Source of the DNA: Craterostigma plantagineum
Taxonomy: Eukaryota > Streptophyta > Magnoliopsida > Lamiales > Linderniaceae
Direction: 5' to 3'
DNA: 64,000 bases
Assembly: GCA_027422505.1 (NCBI GenBank)
Contig: JAPQWV010000635.1
Span: 62,001 to 126,000 of the forward strand
Shown: positions 45,880 through 55,933 of the stretch, piece by piece
Layout of the letters: each line of letters opens with the position of its first letter
How positions within the stretch are numbered: position 1 is the first letter of the stretch
The notes under the pieces: model-generated
Told to the model about the DNA's origin: nothing
Seen by the model: the letters and a program-made list of their open reading frames with translations, nothing else
Database searches by the model: none
Made by a program: the position numbers and the translations under genes

Positions 45880-48060
45880 AAGCTCAAGAAGAACCACCAA
45901 GAATGTGTGCTTTCGGTTGTAACGATGCAAAAGCAGGTGGGAAAATTTTTAGATTTGCATCGAATGCTGATGCAATCAACATTTTGTGCTTGTACTTCGA
46001 ATATAAGTGCGTACCGTCAACACAAACCACTATACGACAATGCTTGAAGCCGTTAATGCAAGGTCTGAATGCCAAAATACATACCAGAACTTTTTCTACT
46101 CCCGTATATCTTGAAAATGCCACCACTTCACGATCGTTCCGGGGTTGTAACGTTGCAACACTTTCATGAACATAGGAAGCTTTTGGACTGAAGTTTCCCA
46201 AGTACCATAAATGTTTTCTTTTGCTATTTTGAGTCCATGCTGTGCTTGAATGTATGAGATATCGTACCCAAAATATCCTTTACGAGTTGTTGCACATTTT
46301 TTGGTAAGTACCGAGGACCGTTCTTCACTTTTTCGTAATATTCTCGCAATTTCATTTCGCGAAACATTGGGATTCGTGCTAGCCAACTCGTGCGTGTAGT
46401 ATGTGTGAGGTCCTCTGTATCTCGTTATCTTCCAAAAACCGCTTCTCGGTTTGAAGACTGCTCGCAATCTCCAATTGCAATCGTTGCTGTGATTGCATTG
46501 CACGCTCTATGCGGTTCTATTACTTCTGGTAACGTGGTACTCACGTCTAGCAACTCTCAAATGGTAATCATTAACAACATTTAAATGATCTTTGCTATTA
46601 GAAGTCATACAAATGAAAAATGCGGGATCGTCCCTATCGTAAAAATCATCATCAGTTTCGTAAACTTATGAGAGAGCGATTTGATAGGTGGTATTGAACG
46701 GCACCGACTGGTACAATGTCGGATGACTTCTGGTTCTATTGGCATATCATTAGATGGTCAATCGTTATTATCAGCATCGTCTCCAGCGAGATCTGGAACT
46801 GGGGTGTGGTTGGTGCGGTTTTTAACGAATTTTGGCCAATTCCACATAAACCGCTATATGTGGTTTTTTGAAAAAAAATTTAAATTTCGGTTTTGAAAAC
46901 AATAAACCACACATGCGGTTTTGAGCGGTTTTTTGCGGTTGCGGTGCAGTTTCCGATTTTTAACTAGTTGACTAAAATACTTATATTTTATCGAATGATA
47001 ACTTAACGAGTAAACGAGGAATCAAGAAAACGCATACTTCTATAGTACAACTAAAATAATGCACAATAATAAAATCATAATGTAGGGGCCAGTTTGAAAC
47101 TCTGAAATATAAATATTGAGTAAATTTGTTATTAAATGTTTTATCTATGCTTTTACTCTAATAAAAATATATTTACTACTATAGAACATAAAGCGCATAT
47201 ATAATATATAACTAGCATTAGACAAAGTTATATATAATTAATAAAGAGTATCAATATTAAACTATCGTGCGGTTTCGTTTGGTGCGGTTTGTACAAAAAA
47301 TCAGCACCAAATCATTATTACGGTGCAGTTTAGCAAATAAAATTAAACCGCGGTTTAGACGGTTAAATGTGTGATACGGTGTGGTGCGGTACGGTGCGGG
47401 GGTGCGGGCGGTTTTCTAAAATCGTTCCACACTCCCTATCTGGAAGATCGTCTAGTGCACCACCCTCGTCATCAGCTTCAGAGTCGCTGACGTCACTATC
47501 TTGCAAGGCTTCATGAATGATCTCAGGTTGCGCCATCGTCGAACTAGTAGGAACACAAAGGCTACTCGAAGGTATATCTTCGTTAGGGCCGTCGAACGAA
47601 ATATTTGTCAATCCTTAAGTAACTAATGTAATGTTAGGAAACGAATAAGTCACCGAGGGATTGTGTACTCGTGAGGAGCATCTACGTTGAGATCTAACTG
47701 AACGTTCTCATTTGCCTCAACAAAGACCTCAATATAATTATGCTCGGCGTCGGGATCCAAGAAATATGCGACCTCGGCATCATTAGACACTTAAGGAGGT
47801 TCTGATACAGTCAGAGTGTTGATAATATTCGTTCTTCACCCGAACAATTAAAGAAAAAGAAGTGTTGTCGACGGAATTCATGTCGTACAGCATACTAAGA
47901 AATTGATCGAAATTTGTTTCGCAGCGAATTCGTCGATAATTGAAGACTATATCGAATGGTGTTTGATTCTTGTATGATTTCACCGCCAAAATAAACAACT
48001 ATTTGAATTTTTCTGGACACCATATTGAATATCTACAAGTTTCATGAAATATAACTCCAA
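45880..48060 (-). pseudogene. Mutator-like (MULE) transposase remnant
   Basis: On the minus strand the N-terminal part lies at 47998-47783 and 47611-47410 (acidic linker SDVSDSEADDEGG). Then, beyond an inserted element, come the MuDR zinc-finger and helix-turn-helix regions (46503-46096: CNWRLRAVF, WKITRYRGPHTYYTHELAS). The start of the DDE catalytic domain (46201-45884) has FKHCRIVVCVDGTHLYSKYK, including the first catalytic aspartate (CVDG). A frameshift separates the last two blocks, and the rest of the catalytic domain is missing. The intact family cuts and pastes DNA; this copy is dead. Confidence 0.8.
46799..47437. mobile_element. hAT-like non-autonomous element inside the MULE
   Basis: A perfect 8 bp target duplication ATCTGGAA (46791-46798 and 47438-47445) flanks 639 bp of non-coding DNA. 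The ends are similar inverted repeats (GGGGTGTGG at the left, AGGGAGTGTGG read inward from the right). GCGGTT/AACCGC motifs are repeated near both ends, as in subterminal transposase-binding regions of hAT elements. It splits the MULE reading frame. Confidence 0.78.
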
Positions 48061-48061
48061 G

Positions 48062-48552
48062 ATGGAGGGTTTAAATAACGGATTGCGTCGTGCTTAATAA
48101 ATACGATGTCGCGTCCATTACCCGCCACGATGAGAATTATTATAGACAACGGGTGAATGTATTGTCACATCAATTTCGTAAGTGGGCACGTGAAGGTGTT
48201 GTCACGTGGTCGCATGCATTAAACGCGACGACGCACTATTAGATGTGAAGAATGCCCATTCCGTGCAAATCCATCTTCGCTCGATTTTGTTAAATTTTTT
48301 AAAAGTAACCCTATTTTATTAATTTTGAATTTAAATCCCTCTATTTATTAAAAAGGACTCCTTAAATTGCTCTTTTTTTACGGGATTCAAAATGCAGAAA
48401 AAAACATCTAGAATAACCAAAATATCAATAATATGAATGTACATATAAATGCAGAAATTAAAAAAAATGTTATTTTGTCATGATATATTATATCTCATCT
48501 AAACAATAAACATCACTTCTCACACCACTATTTCTTCTAAGTTAATAAGAGC
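48062..48552. other. Intergenic DNA
   Basis: No gene recognised; AT-rich after 48290. Confidence 0.4.
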
Positions 48553-48561
48553 ATAAGAAAA

Positions 48562-48881
48562 AGGGTAAATTATCATTCAGGCCCCAAAAGTGATTAAAAA
48601 TAGTTTCCAGGACCTTTAAGAAAAAAAATTAGTTTAAAGGACCAACTTTTCGTAAAATTTAAAGATAAGGACCAACTGTTATAAAGTGTGTATGAATTGT
48701 TATCGGATGATCGTTTTCTGTTATTTTCATAACAATGTACTGTTATTGTGGGAACAATGAATTGTTACTGCAGACCAATAAATTGTTACTGAATAATCGG
48801 GTCCTTAAAACTAATTTTTTTTCTGACAGGGCCTGAACAAAAATTTCAGACTCTGACAGGGGACTGAACTAAAATTTCCCC
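48562..48881. mobile_element. Probable MITE
   Basis: A 320 bp segment with imperfect inverted ends: AGGGTAAATTATCATTCAGG at the left, GGGGAAATTTTAGTTCAGTC read inward from the right. Flanks AAGAAAA (48555-48561 and 48883-48889) may be a target duplication, but the site is low-complexity. No ORF. Confidence 0.55.
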
Positions 48882-48889
48882 GAAGAAAA

Positions 48890-49253
48890 AAACCTAGAAT
48901 AGTAAAGTGAAGTTAAGCAGACTTACCTAAAAGCTTTACGAAAATCCATCGTGTTTTCAGTTGTGCATAGTCATACGACTTACATGTGATCTCATTTAGC
49001 CATCTCTTTATTGATGTGATAGACTTCATGAGCATATGTGCAAAACCAATCACTTCATATTTTATTACAACCACAAACATACGGCTCCATGAAAATGTCA
49101 GACCCAAAAAACTTAAGCAATCATTAATAGAATCCAAACAGAAGACAATTGATGCCGTCGAAATTGACCTACTGCGCGAAATGGACTGACGAGCCTCTTA
49201 CCGCCGTATCTCGCCGCGCGTCTTGGCTGAAAACTATCGGACAAGGTAAATTT
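48890..49253. other. Unassigned DNA before the Tat-like fragment
   Basis: No recognised feature. Ends in a run of 16 G at 49254-49269, where assembly accuracy is doubtful. Confidence 0.4.
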
Positions 49254-50466
49254 GGGGGGGGGGGGGGGGTCGTTTGCCCTCTTGCCTTAGTCAAGAGGGT
49301 GTTTCTGTTTCAAGGTATAAGTAGCAAAGAATGAGATGTAAAAATGGCTAATTGTGTAGTGAAAATGTTAGAGTGACGGTATCTTTTCAGAAAGCTTCCC
49401 TCTACTATGGACGTTTCCAGCTGTATTTATAGTGCCTTGAAGGACGTACCTAGCCTCTGACGGTTACTCCCCACGACTGGCGCCTCTTGGCGGTTCTTCC
49501 GCATTTGGCGCTCGTCAGTTTCTCCCACGTTCAGTTAAGTACGTGGGTGTGGAAGCGAGGCATGGCCATCTCGGACTGTACAGCTCACTTGGAGATTATC
49601 TCGAGGGGTCGGAGAGCTCCTAGGGATATTTCACTGCAGACACCTCGAGGCTGCTGTCACGGGTCGGCTGCTCCTCGGGATATTTCCCCCAAGAACATCG
49701 TCGCGGCTGCCCTTACGTGGCGGGAGGCCGGAGTCGGTGCTTTTCGAGCTATTACCTCAAGGACGTCCTCGCGATAGCCCTCGCAATGGCCTCATGGTGT
49801 GCGAAGTCGGAGTGGGCGGCTCCTCAGGCTTTGTCCTCGAGGACCCAACGTGGTTGCTCTTGCGGTGTGGAGGGCTGTAATCCTCGCCTCCTCAGGGTAC
49901 ATTCTCTCGAGGGCGACGTGAGGAGCTGGCGTGTTATCTCGACCTTTCGATGGATCGGTTCCCTTGTACGTCGGGATTCTTCCTGAGGATCCCTTGGCGA
50001 CTGCCCTCTTGATGACGAAGGCTTCGGGTCTACGACGTCTCAGGACTTCCATCCCGAGGATGTCCTTCACGGCTGCCCTCGTGACTCAAGAGGCGGGAAA
50101 GCAGGTCTGCTCAGGAAAGTTTCCTGAGCGCCTACCTCAAGGCGTTCGTTGCAAATCAATGGGCCGACGTTCACCGCTCCTCGAGAATTGAAGTATTGGC
50201 ATCTCCGATTCCTCAGGCACACTTCCCCTATTCGTCCTTACGGCCTGAACGACGCGGCACGTCTCCTCAGGCTTTATTCCCGATGGCTGCCCTTGTATCT
50301 TGAGGGCTGAACCCTTTGGCTCCTCGAGGAAAACAAAGGTCGGATGGCTTATTATGGCTGTGTTCCCCTCTTGGCGGCGTCTTGAGGTTGGTTAGATTCG
50401 CGGGTTTGGTTCGCTATAACTAACTTTGAGTATTTTTCCCTTGACGCGGAGAATCCGAGGGTAACA
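49254..50466 (-). repeat. LTR of the Tat-like element
   Basis: Starts (minus) TGTTACCCTCGG at 50466 directly after a polypurine tract. GC-richer than its surroundings. The 3' boundary could not be fixed; 49254 is a placeholder at a poly(G) run. Confidence 0.45.
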
Positions 50467-50739
50467 ATAGTCCCCCTCGCAAATAGTCCAAAAGAGTTGT
50501 GAATTTTGGATGTTGAGTGGTCATGGAAAAATACTCAAAGTTAGTTTTGTTCTCCCCTCCCGAATGAACGAGTGTTTCCTCCTGAATCCCTAGCCAGCGC
50601 GTCTATCAAATGCATAACTTCCCGACAACGGGTATGATGTCCCTACCAGAACGTGATCTCTAGACCAGAAGACGTTACCGCCCGACCTGCTACGTGAATT
50701 CTAGATCAGAGGGCATAAATTCCAGAACAAGGCGCTATC

Positions 50740-52240
50740 CCCGGCCAGAGGGCGATTTCCCGCGCATAGAATATAATTTCCTGAACAAAAAAATATTCTC
50801 GACCAGGGGGTATATTTTCCGGACCGAAGGAGATGATTTCCCGCACCTGGAATATAATTTCCCGAAATATATTCCCGACCAGAGGGTATATTTTTCGGAC
50901 TAGAGGAGATAAATACGCGCCTAAAATATAATTCCCAATAAAAATATCCCCGTCCAGAGGAGATAATTTCCGGACCAGAGGACATGATTTCCTGGACATG
51001 GAATATAATTTCCAAAACTAAAAATACTCCGGACCAGATGGTATATTTTCCAGACCAGAGGAGGTGATTTCCCGCGCCTAGAATATAATTCCCAATATAA
51101 AAATATTCCCATCCAGACGAGATAATTTGCAGACCAGAGGAGATGATTTCCTGCGCATAAATATAATTTCACGAATTAAAAATATTCCCGACCAGAGGGT
51201 ATATTTTCCGGGCCAGAGGAGATGATTTCCTGCACATGAAATATAATTCACAATACAAAAATATTCCCGTCCAGAGGAGATAATTTCCGGACCAGAGGAG
51301 ATGATTTCCTGCGCATAAAATATAATTTGCAGAATTAAAAATATTCCCGACCAGAGGGTATATTTTCCGGACCAGAGGAGATGATTTCCTGCACAAAAAA
51401 TATAATTTCTTTTTTTTTTTGGGGGGGGGGGGGGGGGGGAATTTCATTAACATAAAAAAGAGTAGAAGCGTCTTGGTACAGGCATACACAGTGATGCACC
51501 GCAACAAACAGTCAACAAAGCATACAATAACGAGTAATATTAAATGAGTCGAGTACTCAAAGTGGCCAAGCTATATGCCACGTTCGACGAAGGGCCTGCA
51601 GCTGAAGTGCATAGCGAGCCGGTGTAGTACATAGGTGCATGCTCAGGATCGAGATCACATCAGCCGTGATTTGCGTTGGTGTCCGCTGCTTGTTCTCCCA
51701 CCTGCGTCTGTTCCGTTCCTGCCAAATGTGGTATATCAACGATGCCAAGATGTGCCTGTTGACAAGGTTGTGGAGATGTCGACCCCGCCAAGCTGTGGCA
51801 GCCCATCGAATGCCCCTACTCCATGTCCTATTTGGCCATTTCCATCTAAGCTTGCTCCGCAGCTGACCTGTACAGGCAACAGTATGTGGACAATTAAAAA
51901 ACAGATGTGCGGCAGTTTTCGTCTCCCCGGTGTTGCAGAGCAAACAAGAGTCTGATGCAGCGCGCTGCTTCACGAATTAAAAATATTCCCGACCAGAGGG
52001 TATATTTTCCGGGCTAGAGGAGTTCCTGCCTATGAAATATAATTCACAATATAAAAATATTCCCGTCCATAGCAGATAATTTCCGGACCAGAGGAGATGG
52101 TTTCCTGCGCATAAAATATAATTTCCAGAATTAAAATATTCCCGACCAGAGGGTATATTTTCCGGACCAGAGGAGATGATTTCCTGCGCAAAAAATATAA
52201 TTTCATGAATTAAAAATATTCCCAAAGGGATTTAGTGTCC
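50740..52240. repeat. 80 bp tandem array with dimeric higher-order structure
   Basis: Two related 80 bp units alternate. Type A has AAAAATATTCCCGACCAGAG and GGTATATTTTCCGG; type B has AAAAATATTCCCGTCCAGAG and GAGATAATTTCCGG. They form dimers of about 160 bp (A at about 51174, B 51254, A 51334). The array is interrupted at 51410-51969 by a LINE fragment. The left end (50740-50930) is more degenerate. Confidence 0.85.
51410..51969 (-). mobile_element. 5'-truncated LINE 3' fragment inside the tandem array
   Basis: The minus frame 51973-51557 is a zf-RVT-type LINE ORF2 C-terminus (CLLCNTGETKTAAHLFFNC). It contains IWQERNRRRWEN, a common plant LINE motif. A 3' tail of 19 C then 11 A follows on the minus strand (51439-51410 in window coordinates). 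It interrupts an 80 bp unit after TATAATTTC and resumes at TTCACGAATT, so at most a few bases are duplicated. The C run before the A tail is unusual. Confidence 0.8.
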
Positions 52241-52546
52241 GGGCCGAGGCGTTACTTTCGGGTCGACCCCCTTGCTTCTTTTACTCGACGCGTGTTCGAT
52301 CTTTCACTAACTTGAAAGGAGGCTACTTTAGGCGGGAAATTCCCCCCCAAAAAATTCCAATCTTCCTAACACCTCGCCTCCCTTGATCTTAATCTCATCC
52401 AACGGTTCCCCTTCATCTTCTAAGACCTAAATACCCGTTTCTATTCATTTCTCCTTTTACCATCCGCCCCAGCTCATGCCTCTCTCCAGCGACAGGGTCA
52501 AACCCCTCTCCTTGTAAGTTCCTTTGTCCTTCCCTCTCCTTTAGCT

Positions 52547-54835
52547 ATGTCTAGTAGCAATAGTCGTAGTTCTTCTCCGGGTAGTGATGGGGCATCTTCG
52601 GGTAGTGATAAGGCTGTTTCAGGTGACGATAAGATGTCCTCGGGCAGCGATCGGGTTATTCTCTGTGACGACATGGTGGGTTGCGATTGGGTTGGTTTAA
52701 GTAATGACAAGGACTTCTTACGTGACGAGGGGGGTGGTCTTGAGTAGTGAAGGGGACGCCTCAGTCGACGGGGGAGCTAAGTTAGATAATGATAGGATTT
52801 CGATTTCATCGGGTGAGGTCATGAGCGCCCCGGGCGATGCTTGCGCGACCTCCGCGGCCGCACCTCCATTTTTTCCCCCTTTGCCTCCCCTTCCTCTCGA
52901 AGAAGCTTATTACGATCCCAAGGAGTTTAAGAATGCCTATAGGAATTGGGTTAGGGAGGTGGAAAGGTGTCGCCGGGGTCTTCCATGCATCGGACTAAAG
53001 TCTCATCCTTCACTCCGTCGCACATACCTCGTATTCGAGCTCGTTCCGGGATGCCCGATGAGTATGAAGTCCGTGCCCCTCGCCTCTAGACATGGCTAGC
53101 AATCCTCCCGAGGGATTCGGCACCTACTACGTGGACCAAGTCGCCACGGGGCTTAGGTTCCCTCTTCCCCCTTTTTTAATCGACATTTTCAACTATTATG
53201 GGATCTCGCCCGCTCAGCTTGCTCCCAATTCCTTTGGCCTTCTCCTATTCTTAGCCGTTCTTTTGAGCTGTTTCGGTTTTTCTCCATCTGTACCCACGAT
53301 TACTTACCTCATGAGGATAAATCGAAAGGAGGCGGTTAAATTCTTCTTCTCCCCCACCAACGCCGGCGAGCTCATCCAAGGTAACCCATCCTCCCATGTT
53401 GGATGAGTAAGTTCTTCTTCGCTCGCTCGCCCGTGGGTTGCCTCGAAAATCAGCTCATTCCGTTCACTTGGAACGATCACATCGACATTCGACGTCCTCT
53501 TTCTCCCGACTCTTCGGGTTCGGCCAAAGCTTTCCTAGCGAAGGTTGGCGAGAGACGCTTCCTAGCCCCTAACCTTATTAAAGACGATCTCCTTTGCCTC
53601 TTTGAATTTTGCGCGAAGAAGATTCGACTATCCGTGACCTTAGGTATTTGACTAACTTTGGGCTTCGTGTGCCGTGTCTTCTAATTTTCCGTTGTGACTT
53701 CTGTTACTAACTTATTCTCTGCCTTTTCTTGACAGCCGAGCGTATGGATTTAGCGGAGGTAATCGCCTGGCCGATGACGAAGAAGAGGCTCCTCTAGCCG
53801 TCCCGACGGCTGCCGCAGCCCCAATTACACGATCGAAAGGGAAAGTAAAGCCCCGGCATCATCCTCGGGCATTCGCAAATCAGCCCCTAAGCGGGCCACA
53901 TCGTCTCCATGGGGAACTTCTTCGAAGAATGCAAAACTCCCTTGGAATCCTCGCCCCCTCCACTCCTTGAAGCTCCGGGTTCTTCGGGTCCCGTGAAACT
54001 ACCCTACCTTTTTCAATGTCCCCCAGCTAAGGACCGTATGGAGTTTCTTTACAGCGCCGCGGGTGATGATAACAAGAAGCATGCTCAAGGCATGTCGACC
54101 CCCGACTTAATCCATGCCGTCTCTCTTACATCGGGGGAGGTACGCTATTTCATATATAAAACGTTATTTACTTACAATATTAATGGTTCCTCTTCTTTCT
54201 TGTAGCGCCTTGTTCTCATCTACGAGATGATTAGGCGTCTCTCCCATCTCTCGGATAGGCACGGCTCGTTGGTTCGAGCGAGCCAAGATTCTTAGAAGAA
54301 AGTGGAAGAAGCGAACCAAGCAAACGCTCGAGCCGCTAAGAGGGAGGAGGAGCTGCTGAAGCGACTTGAAGATCTCCGCGCTCAACTCGCTCGGGCCAAG
54401 TTTGCCCGTACTGAAGAGGAGACCAAGCGGAAAGAGGAGGAGATTAAGCGAGAGCAAGAGGTGATCACTCGCCGTCAACTAGAGGAGGCCTTGTCTCGTG
54501 ACTTGTTTTCGAAGCCCACTTTCCGCACCGAGATGTTCAAGTACTTCAGCTTCGGATTTCATGGACGCATCTCCCAACTTCATAAGCATGGCTGTGATTG
54601 CTCTCGTCACAGCTTCGATTTCCTCGATGTGCGTCGCACCCTCAAGGAAACTCCCGAGGGCGGCTATCGGGCGGAGCCGAAGGAAAGCGGGGTTCCTCTA
54701 GACGTCGCCTCCATCTCTACCACTCCCGAGGATGATATGATCGACTCTCATGCTGATGGGGAAGTTCGGGTCGAGGAAAGAGCCACAGTTGTCCCCGACG
54801 AGGTGGCCGAGCCTTCGACTGGAGGAGCCAACTAA
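52547..54835 (+). pseudogene. Additional ORF of the Tat-like element (putative gypsy-type transposon domain)
   Basis: Serine/aspartate-rich start (52547-52747), then frames 52704-53099, 53092-53406 and 53403-53651. The core GTYYVDQVATGLRFPLPPFL with ISPAQLAPNSFGLLL matches the plant 'putative gypsy type transposon' (Transposase_28, PF04195) domain. Possible introns: GT at 53644 to AG near 53736, and GT at 54140 to AG near 54205. The last part (54302-54835) begins with a coiled coil (KREEELLKRLEDLRAQLAR) and ends acidic. Frame changes suggest decay. The function of this domain is not known to me; it lies antisense to the element. Confidence 0.6.
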
Positions 54836-55734
54836 CGCCCTTATGCTTTCTCCTAATTTTCAGACCATATTCAACTTATATGCGTTGCGCCTAGAGCGCA
54901 TCCTTTGTCTTGACTTGTCTTTCTGTTCAGTCCTTGCTTTTGCTACGTTACTGTTTTGACAGAACGATTATCGTATTATCTGATCTTTGGGCACTTTCTT
55001 ATCCGCCTCTAGCATATGCCATGGTTTCTCTGCTGAAAAATCTCTTCTTTTATCGACCTTTCTGTTCTCCAATGCGTTTTGATCCCCTCAGTCTTGTTTC
55101 GCGAATTTAAATTATTCTTCAGGCATTTTCCTCGATTATTTTGTGGCGATTCCCCAGAGAGTTGGCTATGGAACTTATTATTACAAATTCCTCGATTCGT
55201 TCTCTCAAATTCGATATTTTTTCAACGACTTCTTCCTCAAGCCTGTTGGTCGGTCTCTCTGGGAATGGAGCTGATGAGCCGCTCCTCGTGCGGATTTCCC
55301 CGACTTCGCTTTTCGAATTTAATTCCTTCGGCGACTTCTTCTCGAGCCGGTAACATGGAGATGACCGTGATAGCTTATGAGGAAGCCCAGAGGGCGGTCG
55401 CTTGCAGACAACCCCTAGAGGACACTTCTCTAGGTGACCTCTCGGCGCTTGTTCCCGAAAAAGTGGTCGGGCAAGAGCTCCTTGGATATAGATAACATGG
55501 GCTCGGGGGTAGTAATGTCATTCCTCGGCGACCAGGGCCCTCAAAGAAGTAATAGTCTGCCTGTTTCTTTGTTTTCTTCCATAGATTATAGTTTTAACGC
55601 TACGTACCTTTAATCACCATCGTCTTGACCCTTCGCGGTTTTTATTCTCGTGCATGATCTTACTCCGTTTGCCTTCTTTCTCGGGAGGTCCATACCTCGG
55701 ATGGGTACCGTCCTCCAAAACCCGAGGACAGCCT
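54836..55734. other. Non-coding part of the Tat-like fragment
   Basis: Pyrimidine-rich; the ORFs (54910-55110, 55079-55495) show no recognisable domain. No pol sequence seen. Confidence 0.4.
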
Positions 55735-55933
55735 CTGATGCCTCGCGAAGAGGGCTTTTTCCACCTCTTAGAGAAGGAGTTTCAGCCTCGCGAAGAGGGA
55801 TTTTCAGCCTCGCGGGGAGGGATTTCAGCCTCTTAGATAGGGATTTTCAGCCTCACGGGCAGGGATGTTCAGGCTCTTATAGAGGGATTTTCAGCCTCTG
55901 GAGAGGGATTTTCAGCCTCTTGGAGAGGGATTT
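55735..55933. repeat. About 22 bp tandem repeat interrupted by the Tekay element
   Basis: Seven to nine units of the form GAGAGGGATTTTCAGCCTCT. The last unit is cut at 55933, where the Tekay LTR begins. Confidence 0.85.

Larger units (their letters stand above)
49254..55933 (-). mobile_element. 3' portion of a Tat/Ogre-like Ty3 retrotransposon
   Basis: On the minus strand, from upstream to downstream: a 22 bp repeat array (55735-55933, interrupted by the Tekay element), an antisense additional ORF (54835-52547, on +), an 80 bp tandem array (52240-50740), a polypurine tract (GCGAGGGGGACTAT, 50467-50480) and an LTR starting TGTTACCCTCGG (50466). Tandem repeats near the 3' LTR and antisense ORFs with a gypsy-type transposon domain are known for the Tat lineage. 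gag-pol and the second LTR are not seen; the LTR end near 49254 is uncertain. Confidence 0.65.

Noticed and set aside
50701..51507. Repetitive protein ORFs in the 80 bp array
   Set aside because: Overlapping frames on the minus strand repeat the satellite unit; no start context or domain.
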